Below, piece by piece: positions 7,972 through 17,082 of a stretch of DNA of 55,795 nt. Made by a program: the position numbers and the translations under genes. The notes under the pieces are model-generated. The model did no database searches and had not been told where the DNA came from. It was given only the letters and a program-made list of their open reading frames with translations. Source of the DNA: an uncultured Eubacteriales bacterium (lineage in GTDB: Bacteria; Bacillota; Clostridia; Oscillospirales; QAMX01); contig CAJLFQ010000006.1 of the NCBI GenBank assembly GCA_905205975.1, positions 1-55,795 on the forward strand, read 5' to 3'. Positions within the stretch are counted from its first letter, which is position 1. Each line of letters starts with the position of its first letter.

Positions 7972-8718
7972 ATGATCATTCTTGCATTGGAGAGTTCGGC
8001 GAAACCGGTCTCTGCAGCGGTGCTGCGGGACGGCGTTGTCGCCGCCTCGGAATTTGAAAACGCCGGGCTGACGCACAGCGTCACGCTGATGCCGATGACG
8101 GCGCGCGTGCTGGAAAAGGCGGGGATTGCGATGGCGGACGTCGACCGGATTGCCGTCGCCGCCGGGCCCGGATCGTTCACCGGTCTGCGCATCGGCGTCG
8201 GAACGGTCAAGGGGATGGCGTGGGCGGCTGAAAAGCCGTGCGCAGCCGTTTCCACGCTGCTGGCGATGGCGTACCTGCATCCGGGGTTTCCGGGCGTCGT
8301 CTGTCCGGCGATGGACGCGCGGCGGAGCCAGGTCTATACGGCGCTGTTTGATACGTCGGACGGCACCGTTAGACGGCTGACGAAAGACGACGCGCTGTCG
8401 CTTGCGGAGCTGATGCAGCGGCTGAAAGAAATCGGAAGGCCGGTTCTGTTCGTCGGAGACGGCGCAACGCTGGCCGCTTCTGCGGCGGCGGACGCCGGGC
8501 TGGACGTGCCGTTTTCCGTGCCGGAAGGCGACCGGGCGTTTCAGCGCGCCGACGGCGTCGCGCTGGCGGCATGGCACGCGCTGGCGGGCGATGCCCCGGA
8601 CGGCGTCACACTGACGGACGGCGAACACCTGACGCCGACATATCTCCGGCTGGCGCAGGCGGAACGCGAAAAACTGGAACGGGCACAGAAACAGCAGGCA
8701 TCCGGCGAAAAACCGTAA
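7972..8718 (+). CDS. tsaB: tRNA threonylcarbamoyladenosine biosynthesis protein TsaB
   Basis: The 248-aa product is an ASKHA-fold pseudo-peptidase that binds TsaD and TsaE in t6A synthesis. The N-terminal LALESSAKPVSAAV and the family hallmark AAGPGSFTGLRIGV are clear. The C-terminal part is more variable and ends in a charged tail. A GGGGACGG ribosome binding site precedes the ATG. It sits between tsaE and an RluA-type synthase, so three successive genes act on tRNA or rRNA. The usual rimI-tsaD continuation is absent. Confidence 0.95.
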   Translation: MIILALESSAKPVSAAVLRDGVVAASEFENAGLTHSVTLMPMTARVLEKAGIAMADVDRIAVAAGPGSFTGLRIGVGTVKGMAWAAEKPCAAVSTLLAMAYLHPGFPGVVCPAMDARRSQVYTALFDTSDGTVRRLTKDDALSLAELMQRLKEIGRPVLFVGDGATLAASAAADAGLDVPFSVPEGDRAFQRADGVALAAWHALAGDAPDGVTLTDGEHLTPTYLRLAQAEREKLERAQKQQASGEKP

Positions 8719-8754
8719 TTCAAACGCCGAAACGGGATCAATGGGGGTGGAAAC

Positions 8755-9720
8755 ATGCGGGAAATCACACTGAACGACAATGACGCGGGCAAACGGCTCG
8801 ACCGGTTTCTGGCTGCGTACCTGCCGCATCTTCCGCCTGCTCTGACGGCGAAGCTGATCCGCAAGAAGTTTTTCCGGATCAACGGCGTCCGTGTGACGGA
8901 TCCGGCAATGCGCCTCGCATCCGGGGACGTGCTGGCGATGTACCTGAGCGACGCCATGCTGACGCCGCCTGCGGAAACCGAAGCGTACCGCTTTGTGGAC
9001 AGCCGCCTGGAGGGCATCGTCTTTGAAGACGAAAACCTGCTGATCGTCGATAAAAAGCCGGGGCTTGTCGTCCATGCGGACGATACGAAAAGCCCGGACA
9101 CCTTGATCGCGCGGATTCAGGCGTACCTGCGCGAAAAAGGCGCATGGGATCCGGCGGATGAGCATTCGTTTGTGCCGGCGCTCTGCAACCGCATCGACCG
9201 CAACACGGGCGGGCTGGTCATCGCAGCCAAAAACGCCGCGGCCCTGCGCGATATGAACGCCATCATCAAGGCGCACGCGGTTCAGAAGAGCTACCTCTGC
9301 CTGACCGTCTGCCCGCCGAAACCGGCCGCCGGGCGGCTGGAAAGCTATCTTTTGAAGAACGAAGCGGAAAACCGCGTCCGCGTTTTTCACAAGCCGGTGC
9401 CGGGCGCGAAATACGCCGCGACGGTCTACCGGACGCTGGAGATTCTGCCGAACGGCATGGCGCTCGTCCGGTGCGATCTGGAGACGGGGCGGACGCATCA
9501 GATCCGCGCGCAGCTCGCCTCCATCGGCGCGCCGCTGGCGGGAGACACCAAATACGGCCGCGGCGCCGGTGTCGAAGGCGGACAGGCGCTGTATGCCTAC
9601 CGGCTGGATTTCAGCCCGCTGAAAGACGGCGGCACGCTTCAGTATCTGAAGGGCCGCGTTTTTTATGCCCCGGCGCCGGAGCTGGCCGGAACCGTCTACC
9701 GCCCGCCGGAAACGCCTTAG
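8755..9720 (+). CDS. RluA-family 23S rRNA/tRNA pseudouridine synthase
   Basis: The 321-aa enzyme has an N-terminal S4 RNA-binding domain (about residues 10-65) and a catalytic domain. The family catalytic motif appears as NRIDRNTGGLV, with the first Asp being the expected nucleophile, so HRLDR has become NRIDR. GRTHQIRAQLASIG and the preceding IVDKKPGLVVHAD block are typical. The exact uridine target (RluC- or RluD-like) cannot be told from sequence alone. GGGGG lies about 5-8 nt before ATG 8755. No clear terminator follows; 9721-9870 holds only weak hairpins. Confidence 0.92.
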   Translation: MREITLNDNDAGKRLDRFLAAYLPHLPPALTAKLIRKKFFRINGVRVTDPAMRLASGDVLAMYLSDAMLTPPAETEAYRFVDSRLEGIVFEDENLLIVDKKPGLVVHADDTKSPDTLIARIQAYLREKGAWDPADEHSFVPALCNRIDRNTGGLVIAAKNAAALRDMNAIIKAHAVQKSYLCLTVCPPKPAAGRLESYLLKNEAENRVRVFHKPVPGAKYAATVYRTLEILPNGMALVRCDLETGRTHQIRAQLASIGAPLAGDTKYGRGAGVEGGQALYAYRLDFSPLKDGGTLQYLKGRVFYAPAPELAGTVYRPPETP

Positions 9721-9871
9721 GGCACCGGCTGCGCGGCGTGAAACCGGGCGCGAGGAAACAAGAGCTATTGCGAGGATCGCATAGGATGACGGAGCAAGCC
9801 GTTTTCTGGATGGTGCTTCTTTGGATATCCTGCTGAATTTCAGAAAAAAAACGGGAATTTCGCGAAAACCC

Positions 9872-9900
9872 TTGACATTTGGGGGAATTCGATATATAGT
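9872..9900 (+). promoter_or_regulatory. Promoter of the potABCD operon
   Basis: TTGACA (9872-9877), a 17-bp spacer and TATAGT (9895-9900) lie 51 bp before potA. The -10 sits in the near-palindrome GATATATAGTATATATC, which could also be an operator. Confidence 0.8.
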
Positions 9901-9951
9901 ATATATCGCGCATACGCGCGAAAAAACAACCTCGGAAAAGGGGGATGATAA

Positions 9952-11079
9952 ATGGAAAAGGAACTGATACGCCTTGCCGACATCATCATGTCTTACGACG
10001 GCGAGGAGGTATTAAGATCTGTCAACCTCACGGTCAACGACAAGGAGTTCGTCACGCTGCTCGGACCGTCCGGCTGCGGGAAGACGACCACATTACGAAT
10101 CATCGGCGGGTTTGAAACGCCCTCATCGGGCGACTTGTTTTTTGAAGGCGCACGCATCAACGACGTGCCGCCTTACAAACGCAAGGTCAACACCGTCTTT
10201 CAGCGGTACGCGCTGTTTCCGCACCTGAACGTCTTTGAAAACGTGGCGTTCGGTCTCCGGCTGCAAAAGCTTCCCGAAAAGGAAATCCGCAGCCGCGTGA
10301 TGGAAATGCTCGAACTCGTGAACCTCCGCGGATACGAACGGCGGACGAGTACGACGCTTTCCGGCGGGCAGCAGCAGCGTGTCGCCATTGCGCGCGCCCT
10401 GGTATGCCGTCCGCGGGTTCTCCTGCTGGATGAGCCGCTCGGTGCGCTTGATTTGCGTCTCCGGAAAGATATGCAGGCCGAGCTGAAGCGCATTCAGCAG
10501 CAGCTGGAAATCACGTTCGTCTACGTCACGCACGACCAGGAGGAAGCGCTCGCCATGAGCGACCGCGTCGTCGTCATGGACAAAGGCGTCATCCAGCAGA
10601 TCGGCACGCCGGAAGACATCTACAACGAACCGAAAAACGCGTTCGTGGCCGACTTCATCGGCGAATCGAACATCATCGACGGCGTCATGCTCGACGATTA
10701 TCTCGTCGAATTCTGCGGCCGCCGGTTTCCGTGCGTCGACAAGGGCTTCGGCAAAAATACGCCGGTTGACGTCGTCATCCGCCCGGAAGACATCGACATC
10801 ATCCCCTACGAAAGCGGCCACATCAAGGGCACGGTCGTTTCCGCGACGTTCAAAGGCGTCCACTACGAATTCATCATCGACGTCGACGGGTTCAAATGGC
10901 TGATCCAATCGACCGATTATCAAAGCGTCGGTTCGGAAGTGGCGTTCGTCATCAACCCGGAGGACATCCACATCATGAACAAGAGCGAATACTCCGGCGT
11001 CTTCGGCGACTATTCGTCGTTCAGCGACGAATATGATGAGGATGCAGCTTCGGCGGAGGCGGCGGAAGATGAAATCTAA
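9952..11079 (+). CDS. potA: Spermidine/putrescine ABC transporter ATP-binding protein
   Basis: The 375-aa ATPase energises polyamine import at the inner face of the membrane. It has Walker A GPSGCGKTT, signature LSGGQQQR, Walker B VLLLDEPLGALD and the switch His in VYVTHDQ. A C-terminal TOBE-like regulatory domain (about residues 240-350) follows, with an acidic tail. GGGGG precedes ATG 9952. The gene overlaps potB by 11 bp and heads a four-gene operon whose permeases and binding protein match the Pot system, which decides its substrate class over other MalK/PotA-type ATPases. Confidence 0.95.
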   Translation: MEKELIRLADIIMSYDGEEVLRSVNLTVNDKEFVTLLGPSGCGKTTTLRIIGGFETPSSGDLFFEGARINDVPPYKRKVNTVFQRYALFPHLNVFENVAFGLRLQKLPEKEIRSRVMEMLELVNLRGYERRTSTTLSGGQQQRVAIARALVCRPRVLLLDEPLGALDLRLRKDMQAELKRIQQQLEITFVYVTHDQEEALAMSDRVVVMDKGVIQQIGTPEDIYNEPKNAFVADFIGESNIIDGVMLDDYLVEFCGRRFPCVDKGFGKNTPVDVVIRPEDIDIIPYESGHIKGTVVSATFKGVHYEFIIDVDGFKWLIQSTDYQSVGSEVAFVINPEDIHIMNKSEYSGVFGDYSSFSDEYDEDAASAEAAEDEI

Positions 11080-11878
11080 GTGGTTTGCTTCGCCTTATAT
11101 CGTCTGGATGGTGCTGTTCATCCTGATTCCGCTCGGCGCGTGCGCCTATTTCGCCTTCACCGACATCCACACCGGCCGGTTCACGCTGGACAACATCAAA
11201 GCCATCGGCGCCTATCTGCCGACGTTTGTGGATTCGCTGTGGCTGGCGGCGATTTCGGCGGTGATCTGTCTGGTGCTCGGCTATCCGGTCGCCTATGCGA
11301 TTGCGAACGCCAAGCCTTCCCGCCAGCGGTTCATGATTCTGCTCGTCATGCTGCCCATGTGCATGAGCTTCCTGCTCCGCACGATGGCGCTCGTCGCCAT
11401 TCTGGAGGACACGGGGCTTTTGAATCAGCTCTTTCAGGCGCTGGGCTTCGGCCCGGTGACGCTGATGCGCACGCCGGCTGCCGTCGTCCTTGGCATGGTC
11501 TACAACTATCTGCCGTATATGATTCTGCCACTGTACAGCGTGCTGGTCAAAATCAACCCGTCTGTCATTGAAGCGGCGCAGGATCTCGGATGCAGCAGCG
11601 GCAAGGTGCTGACGCGTGTCATGCTGCCCCTGAGCCTGCCCGGCATTGTTTCCGGCGTGACGATGGTCTTCGTCCCGGCGGTCAGCACGTTCTATATCTC
11701 CAAAAAGCTCGGCGGAACGGGCACGGCCATGATCGGCGATATCATTGAAAGCCAGTTCAAAACGACGTACAACATCAACGTGGGCGCAGCGATGTCGCTC
11801 TGTCTGATGGTGATCATCTTCATCTGCATGGGCATCATGAACCGGTTCACAGACAGTGACGATGTGAGCCTCTATTGA
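11069..11878 (+). CDS. potB: Spermidine/putrescine ABC transporter permease PotB
   Basis: The 269-aa membrane protein starts at ATG 11069 inside the potA 3' end, with GGAGG about 11 nt upstream. It has about six membrane helices. The permease EAA loop reads EAAQDLGCSSGKVLTRVMLPLSLPG, the contact site for PotA, around residues 170-195. PotC follows after 19 bp. The longer open frame (from 11033) adds an Arg-rich stretch read from potA sequence and is not credible. Confidence 0.94.
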   Translation: MKSKWFASPYIVWMVLFILIPLGACAYFAFTDIHTGRFTLDNIKAIGAYLPTFVDSLWLAAISAVICLVLGYPVAYAIANAKPSRQRFMILLVMLPMCMSFLLRTMALVAILEDTGLLNQLFQALGFGPVTLMRTPAAVVLGMVYNYLPYMILPLYSVLVKINPSVIEAAQDLGCSSGKVLTRVMLPLSLPGIVSGVTMVFVPAVSTFYISKKLGGTGTAMIGDIIESQFKTTYNINVGAAMSLCLMVIIFICMGIMNRFTDSDDVSLY

Positions 11879-11897
11879 GCCGGAAAGGAGCCTGCAT

Positions 11898-12731
11898 ATG
11901 AAAAAAGCGTCTAAAATTATCACCGCGATCATCTTTATCGTCCTGTATGCGCCGATGCTGCTGCTCATTGCCGCATCGTTCAATACCGGCAAGGATCTGA
12001 CGGTTTTTGAAGGATTCACCTTCGCGCAGTACGGCGAGCTTTTCCGCGACGGAAATCTGATCCGCCTGCTGCTGAACTCGCTCCTCATCGCGGTGCTGTC
12101 GTCGCTGATTGCGACCGTCGTCGGGACGATGGCGTCCATCGGCATCCACAACATGGGCCGCCGGGCGCGTTCCGTCGTGTTGACGGTGACAAACATCCCA
12201 ATGACCAACCCGGACATCGTGACCGGTATTTCGCTGGCGCTGCTGTTTGCCTTTGTCGGCCAGCTGCTGAAAACGAACAGCGTGCTGGGCTTTTCAACCC
12301 TGCTGATCGCCCACATCACGTTCAACCTGCCGTACGTCATCCTGTCCGTCCTGCCGAAGCTGCGCCAGCTGAATCCCAGCATCAACGAAGCGGCGCTGGA
12401 CCTCGGCTGCACGCCGGCACAGTCGTTTTTCAAAGTCGTTCTGCCGGAGATTCTGCCCGGCATCATCACCGGCGCCATGATGGCGTTCACCATGAGCCTC
12501 GACGATTTCGTCATCTCGTATTTCGTCTACGGCCCGGCGTTCCGCACGCTGCCGGTGGAAATTTACAGCTACACGAAAAAGCCGCTGCCGCCGAAAGTCT
12601 ATGCGCTGTTTACGCTGATTTTCCTCGCGGTGCTGCTTGTCATGATCGTCATGAACCTGGTTGAAGCGCGTGACGACCGCCGGACCCGGAAGGCGGAAGC
12701 GGCGGCCAAAGCCGAACAGCCCGGGGCATAA
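11898..12731 (+). CDS. potC: Spermidine/putrescine ABC transporter permease PotC
   Basis: The 277-aa second permease has an N-terminal signal-anchor helix and about six helices. Its EAA loop reads EAALDLGCTPAQSFFKVVLPEILPG. FVISYFVYGP near the C-terminal helices is typical of PotC. AAAGGAG lies 9 nt before the ATG. The C terminus is extended by about 20 charged and Ala-rich residues. The 103-bp gap to potD has A-rich near-repeats of ATCACCAAAA and no terminator. Confidence 0.94.
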   Translation: MKKASKIITAIIFIVLYAPMLLLIAASFNTGKDLTVFEGFTFAQYGELFRDGNLIRLLLNSLLIAVLSSLIATVVGTMASIGIHNMGRRARSVVLTVTNIPMTNPDIVTGISLALLFAFVGQLLKTNSVLGFSTLLIAHITFNLPYVILSVLPKLRQLNPSINEAALDLGCTPAQSFFKVVLPEILPGIITGAMMAFTMSLDDFVISYFVYGPAFRTLPVEIYSYTKKPLPPKVYALFTLIFLAVLLVMIVMNLVEARDDRRTRKAEAAAKAEQPGA

Positions 12732-12834
12732 CCCGCAGCGGACAGCCCCAGCAAAATGAAGCCGGAAATCCCGGAATCACAAAAATCACCCAAAAACAAA
12801 ATCACCAAAAAAAGGTAGGTCAAAACGAAATAAA

Positions 12835-14010
12835 ATGAAAAAAGCAATTTCTCTGCTGATGGTCATCCTCATGCTTTCGGCGTCCTTTACGGTGTTTGCC
12901 GACGGCGACGATGCGGTTCCGCTCACGGGTGAAGTCGTCTATGTGTACAACTGGAATATGTACATCGCAGACGGCTCGGAAGGCTCCATCAACGTCAACG
13001 AGGAATTCACGCGGCGTACCGGCATCAAGGTCGTCTACGACATCTACGATACGAACGAGATCCTCTACACGAAGCTGAAGACGGGCGGCGCCAACTATGA
13101 CGTCATCATCCCGTCCGACTACATGATCGGCAAGCTGGCCGAAGAGGATATGCTCGCGCCGCTCAACTTCGACAACATCCCGAACGCGCAGTATATCGAC
13201 GAACAGTTCAAGAGCAAGAGCTATGACCCGGAAAACCGCTATACCGTGCCGTATACCTGGGGCGCTGTCGGCATCATCTACAACAAAAAGTACGTCACCA
13301 AACCGGTGGACAGCTGGTCGCTGCTCTGGGATGAAGACTACAAGGGCAAGATCCTGATGTTTGACAACAGCCGCGACGCCTTTGCGCTTGCGCAGCTGCT
13401 GCTCGGTCAGGACGTCAATACCACTTCAAAGGCGGATCTCGACGCCGCCAACCAGAAGCTCATCGATCAGAAGCCGCTGGTGCAGGATTACATCATGGAC
13501 CAGGTCTTCAACACGATGGAGCATGAAGAGGCGTGGATCGCCCCGTATTACGCGGGCGACTATCTGACCATGGCCGACAAGAACCCGGATCTGGCCTTCT
13601 GCTATCCGAAGGAAGGCTACAACCTCTTCATTGACGCGATGTGCATCCCGAAAAATGCGCAGAACAAGGAAGCCGCCGAAAAGTACATCAACTTCCTCTG
13701 CGACCCGGAAATCATGGCGCAGAACCTGGAGTTCCTGGGCTATTCCGCACCGGCGACCGAAGCCAAGCAGTATATGGATCCGGAGACGACCGAAAATGAA
13801 GTTGCCTATCCGCCGGAAGACGTGCTGGCCCGCGGCGTCGCGTTTGAAAACCTGCCGACGGATACGATTCAGTATATGAACGACCTGTTCAGCAGCGTCA
13901 AAGCGTCCAGCAGCGGCTGGAGCCTCTACATCATGATTGCCATCGCCGTGCTGCTCGTCGCAGGCGGTATTGTGATGATTGTCCGCCGGAAAAAGCGGAA
14001 CAGCTACTGA
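12835..14010 (+). CDS. potD: Polyamine-binding protein PotD with C-terminal membrane anchor
   Basis: The 391-aa extracellular solute-binding protein captures spermidine or putrescine for PotABC. It has an N-terminal signal peptide (about residues 1-22, ending FTVFA) and the PotD-like block VYNWNMYIADG at the mature N terminus. There is no lipobox Cys, unlike most Gram-positive binding proteins. Instead a hydrophobic helix at about residues 363-383, followed by RRKKR, should anchor it at the C terminus. The ribosome binding site AGGTAGG is about 15 nt from the ATG, longer than usual. It ends the operon before a strong terminator. Confidence 0.93.
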   Translation: MKKAISLLMVILMLSASFTVFADGDDAVPLTGEVVYVYNWNMYIADGSEGSINVNEEFTRRTGIKVVYDIYDTNEILYTKLKTGGANYDVIIPSDYMIGKLAEEDMLAPLNFDNIPNAQYIDEQFKSKSYDPENRYTVPYTWGAVGIIYNKKYVTKPVDSWSLLWDEDYKGKILMFDNSRDAFALAQLLLGQDVNTTSKADLDAANQKLIDQKPLVQDYIMDQVFNTMEHEEAWIAPYYAGDYLTMADKNPDLAFCYPKEGYNLFIDAMCIPKNAQNKEAAEKYINFLCDPEIMAQNLEFLGYSAPATEAKQYMDPETTENEVAYPPEDVLARGVAFENLPTDTIQYMNDLFSSVKASSSGWSLYIMIAIAVLLVAGGIVMIVRRKKRNSY

Positions 14011-14074
14011 TCCCCGCGAAAACAAAAACAAAAGCCCCCGCCGATTTTAGGCGGGAGGATCGCAAAACAGTGAA

Positions 14075-14107
14075 TGGAGCGTATCGATACCGATACGCTC
14101 CATTTTT
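14075..14107 (+). terminator. Terminator of the potABCD operon
   Basis: The arms TGGAGCGTATCG (14075-14086) and CGATACGCTCCA (14091-14102) are perfect and followed by TTTTT. A smaller hairpin (14037-14055) precedes it. From 14108 to 14269 I see only a degenerate GC-rich hairpin region and no gene. Confidence 0.85.
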
Positions 14108-14269
14108 CATGCCAATATGCTGTATAACGGGAGGGTGCAGCCTTTTTGAATGATCCGATCAATTTGTCTGCACACACCACGTTTACCTGCTCCGTCTTCG
14201 CTGCGCTCGGCTGCCTCTCCCAGAGGGATGCCCGGCGCGCGGGAGGGGGCAGGCGCGGATTGCGGCGCG

Positions 14270-14710
14270 TTACTTCCGGCCGGTGGAGCCAAAGCCGCCT
14301 TCGCCGCGTTCGGTTTCATCCAGCGAGTCGCACGCTTCAAAGACCGCGCGGATGACGGGGGCGATGACGAGCTGCGCAATGCGTTCGCCGTCCGAGATGG
14401 TCTGATCGACGCCCGACTGGTTGTAGAGCGCGACCATGATTTCGCCGCGGTAATCGGCGTCAATCACGCCGACTTTGTTGGCCGGGGCAAGACCGCGCTT
14501 GGATGCAAGCCCGCTGCGGGCGTAGACGAACCCGGCGAAGCCCGTCGGAATCGCCGCGGCGATGCCGGTGTGGACGAGGGCGGTCTGACCGGCAGGAATG
14601 CACAGGTCAGACGCGAGGCAGGCGAACAGATCGGCGCCCGCCGCATCGGGGGAGGCGTAAAACGGCGCTCTGGCCGTCGGAAGCAGTTTGGTAAAGCGAA
14701 CGGTTTCCAT
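14270..14710 (-). CDS. dut: dUTP diphosphatase (trimeric dUTPase)
   Basis: The 146-aa product hydrolyses dUTP to dUMP and pyrophosphate, keeping uracil out of DNA and feeding dTMP synthesis. All five family motifs are visible: AGADLFA, ARSGLASK, GVIDADYRGEI, GERIAQLVI and the C-terminal GEGGFGSTGRK arm. Start ATG 14710 gives the normal length, since the longer frame overlaps the upstream gene. Its AAGGAG lies about 14 nt upstream inside the end of the preceding minus-strand gene, which stops 7 bp before it, so the two are probably translated from one mRNA. Confidence 0.96.
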   Translation of the reverse strand: METVRFTKLLPTARAPFYASPDAAGADLFACLASDLCIPAGQTALVHTGIAAAIPTGFAGFVYARSGLASKRGLAPANKVGVIDADYRGEIMVALYNQSGVDQTISDGERIAQLVIAPVIRAVFEACDSLDETERGEGGFGSTGRK

Positions 14711-14717
14711 GATGTTC

Positions 14718-16766
14718 TCACAATCTCCTTGATTCAGTGTCGGACGGTTCATCGCGCAGAAACAGCGTCCCGACCGTCCATGGGTCGATCGGCGGCACCG
14801 TGACGACGATGTCGCCGTCCGCCTCGGCAATCGATTCCGGGCGGAACGTGCCGGATGGCGTCATCCAGACGAAGGTGCGGCTGGCCGGGCGGCGGATTCG
14901 CAGCCGGAGCGGAATCGACCGGCCGATGGTGCAGTTCAGAACGGAGACGCTTGTCGTCTCCATGGCGTCGTTTTCCCGCGGGAAGAGAACCGCCTGCTGG
15001 CGGCATTCGAGTATGGCGCCGAATCGTCTGCATCCGGCGGCATATTCGACGGCGTTCATCAGCTGATTCCGCCGGGCATAGCTGATGTTGTCCGACCACG
15101 GTTCGCGTCCGAAAACCGCCCAGCGCGCACCGGCATCCGTCGGAACGATGGCGGCAGCAATGCCGTACGGATAGGGGCCGTCCGGGTCTGCCGGAACCTC
15201 ATCCCGGCTCGACGTCACATAAGACGTCAGCACTTCGCACCCGCCGCGGTCTTCGAGGCGGAAATTGTCGTTGATGCCGAATCCGCCGGTGAACCGGTCG
15301 GCAGACAGATTCCGGTTGATCGGGTGATTGGCGGCGGCTTCCGCAAACGCCTGCGTGTTCATCGGAACGGCACGCGCAGCCAGACGGCTGCCGAAGCCGC
15401 GGCGTTCAAGGGTGTCGAGCGATCGGCCGTCGGTCAGGACAGGCTGCGTCAGCAGGAAGTCGATGTCCGCATCCGAGAGCACCGCAGCGGCGCGGTGATG
15501 CAGAAGATAGACCGGCGAGGTCTGGCGCTTCATCCCGTAGGTGAGCGGAATCGCCGTCCGGGCCAGTTCAAGCCCCGCGGTATATGGTTCGCGGTTCCAG
15601 GCAAACGGCGCTTCGCCCGGCTGAAGCGGGCGCTGCCACATGGTGTCGGAGAGGCAGAGGCACAGCCCGGCGGGCTTGGTGCCGGCGTTTGCAGCGGCCA
15701 GCGCCTCCCAGTATGGGCGGTGCGCGGAAAATGCCGCAAAGAACTGCTCATGATAGGACATCGGCTCTTCCAGCCCCATGAGCATCGAATAGCTCATCGC
15801 GTTTGCACCGGCGGCGAGCATCAGGCTCGTCTCACAGCAGGTTCCGGCGACCGATTTGCCGTAGGCATAAAACGGCAGATTTTCGATTTCCGGGCGGATC
15901 TCCGTCACATCTTCGGGCAGCATGCTGTTCTGCCAGGCGATGTAAAACGTTTTTTGCAGCTGGTTCGCCGGGTTGTGATCGTCATAGGCGCCGCCGCCGG
16001 GGCGGGATTTCGGCGTGTGCCCAGTGCCGCGGCGGAACGCGTCGAAGATGTATTGGTAGCCATAGCCGGTGTAGCCGCCATGGGCGCAGTATTGCAGCCC
16101 CATGCACGTCTCCGGCGATATCTCGTGGATCGTTTTGGCAATCAGATATGCCAGATCTGCGATGCCGGAACGGACGAATTCGACCCAGCGCGCACGCCAG
16201 ACCGGATCGCCGGTGTTGATGGCTTCGACAAGCGCCGGACGGTCAAACGAAGCGCCGTACCGCGCGTTGAACCGGGCGATGCAGGCGTCGCAGAAGCAGC
16301 CGAAATCGACCGGCGCGTGGTTCGTTGCGCGGATGTCGTCGTCTACCCAGACGCAGTGCGGCTTGAGCCGGGCATAGAGCTTCATCTCGGCCTCGACATA
16401 CCGGCGGAAGTGTTCGCCGTTCCAGCAGAAGCAGTAGTCGGCGGCGGTTCCATCCGGCCCGACGATATGTTCTACGGGGGAACCCGGATAGACGAGCCCG
16501 GTGTTGTTTCGGAGGCACATATACTGGCCGTGGCCGATGGTATTTGAAATCTGAAGGGAGACGCGCAGACCGGCTTCACGCAGGGTCGCGGCTGTGCCGG
16601 TCAGTGTTTCAACGGTCTGACGGTGGACGTCGAGCGGGGGAAAGCCGTAATCAGAGGCAAGCCAGACTTCGTCGCAGCTGCCGGGGTGGCGGCGGACGAC
16701 GTCGATAAACGCGCGGACAAAGGATTCGTCTTTTTGCAGGTCGGAACCAAAGCGCTGTGTCAGCAT
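14718..16766 (-). CDS. Uncharacterised glycoside-hydrolase-like (TIM-barrel) protein
   Basis: I do not recognise a named family for this 682-aa protein. The N-terminal half (about 1-350) looks like a (beta/alpha)8 glycosidase-type barrel. It has the segment VWVDDDIR followed by FGCFCDACIARFNARYG, reminiscent of GH42-type and related hypothetical glycosidases, and Trp- and Tyr-rich stretches. The C-terminal part (about 560-682) looks beta-rich. There is no signal peptide, so it is probably cytosolic. GAAAGGGG precedes the ATG and a good promoter lies at 16799-16827. Its 3' end carries the dut ribosome binding site. A sugar-degrading function is inference. Confidence 0.7.
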   Translation of the reverse strand: MLTQRFGSDLQKDESFVRAFIDVVRRHPGSCDEVWLASDYGFPPLDVHRQTVETLTGTAATLREAGLRVSLQISNTIGHGQYMCLRNNTGLVYPGSPVEHIVGPDGTAADYCFCWNGEHFRRYVEAEMKLYARLKPHCVWVDDDIRATNHAPVDFGCFCDACIARFNARYGASFDRPALVEAINTGDPVWRARWVEFVRSGIADLAYLIAKTIHEISPETCMGLQYCAHGGYTGYGYQYIFDAFRRGTGHTPKSRPGGGAYDDHNPANQLQKTFYIAWQNSMLPEDVTEIRPEIENLPFYAYGKSVAGTCCETSLMLAAGANAMSYSMLMGLEEPMSYHEQFFAAFSAHRPYWEALAAANAGTKPAGLCLCLSDTMWQRPLQPGEAPFAWNREPYTAGLELARTAIPLTYGMKRQTSPVYLLHHRAAAVLSDADIDFLLTQPVLTDGRSLDTLERRGFGSRLAARAVPMNTQAFAEAAANHPINRNLSADRFTGGFGINDNFRLEDRGGCEVLTSYVTSSRDEVPADPDGPYPYGIAAAIVPTDAGARWAVFGREPWSDNISYARRNQLMNAVEYAAGCRRFGAILECRQQAVLFPRENDAMETTSVSVLNCTIGRSIPLRLRIRRPASRTFVWMTPSGTFRPESIAEADGDIVVTVPPIDPWTVGTLFLRDEPSDTESRRL

Positions 16767-16798
16767 CGGAAAGCCCCTTTCGGTTTCAGGATGCCTTC

Positions 16799-16827
16799 AT
16801 TATACAGGGTTTGAAGCGGAAATGCAA
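16799..16827 (-). promoter_or_regulatory. Promoter of the glycosidase-like gene
   Basis: On the minus strand TTGCAT (16822-16827), 17 bp, then TATAAT (16799-16804), 33 bp before the ATG at 16766. Confidence 0.75.
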
Positions 16828-16834
16828 GAGGCAG

Positions 16835-17029
16835 TTATGCCCGCCTGCCGCGGTACATCGGCCAGCCGTACCGTGTGGCGCCTGCGCGGATGGGCGTGAC
16901 GACGGCAGGGACAGCGGGTTTGGCGGAAAGGCGGATGCAGCGTGCGCGCCGTTCCGCTTTCCGGCGTGCCGCGCGCATTCTGGCGGTGAAGAAAACGGCG
17001 ATCAAAAGAATCACAAGGGTCAGTTCCAT
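16835..17029 (-). CDS. Small single-pass membrane protein, unknown
   Basis: The 64-aa ORF starts at ATG 17029 with GGAGG 8 nt upstream, an ideal site that argues for real translation. It has one hydrophobic helix at residues 2-15 (ELTLVILLIAVFFTA), then a very basic tail rich in Arg, suggesting a cytosolic basic domain or nucleic-acid or phospholipid contact. A TGTGGTATCAT element (17083-17093, minus strand) may be its promoter. The glycosidase-like gene follows downstream with its own promoter. I know no family for it. Confidence 0.55.
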   Translation of the reverse strand: MELTLVILLIAVFFTARMRAARRKAERRARCIRLSAKPAVPAVVTPIRAGATRYGWPMYRGRRA

Positions 17030-17082
17030 GAATCATACCTCCAGCGGTCAGAAAAAAGAGACCGTTCATTTGTTCTGTCAAT

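Noticed and set aside
9611..9913. Minus-strand 100-aa frame between the pseudouridine synthase and potA
   Set aside because: Overlaps the synthase 3' end and the pot promoter, has no plausible ribosome binding site and a low-complexity Arg/Pro tail.
14150..14803. Plus-strand 217-aa frame over dut
   Set aside because: Antisense to a dUTPase with all five motifs; no ribosome binding site.
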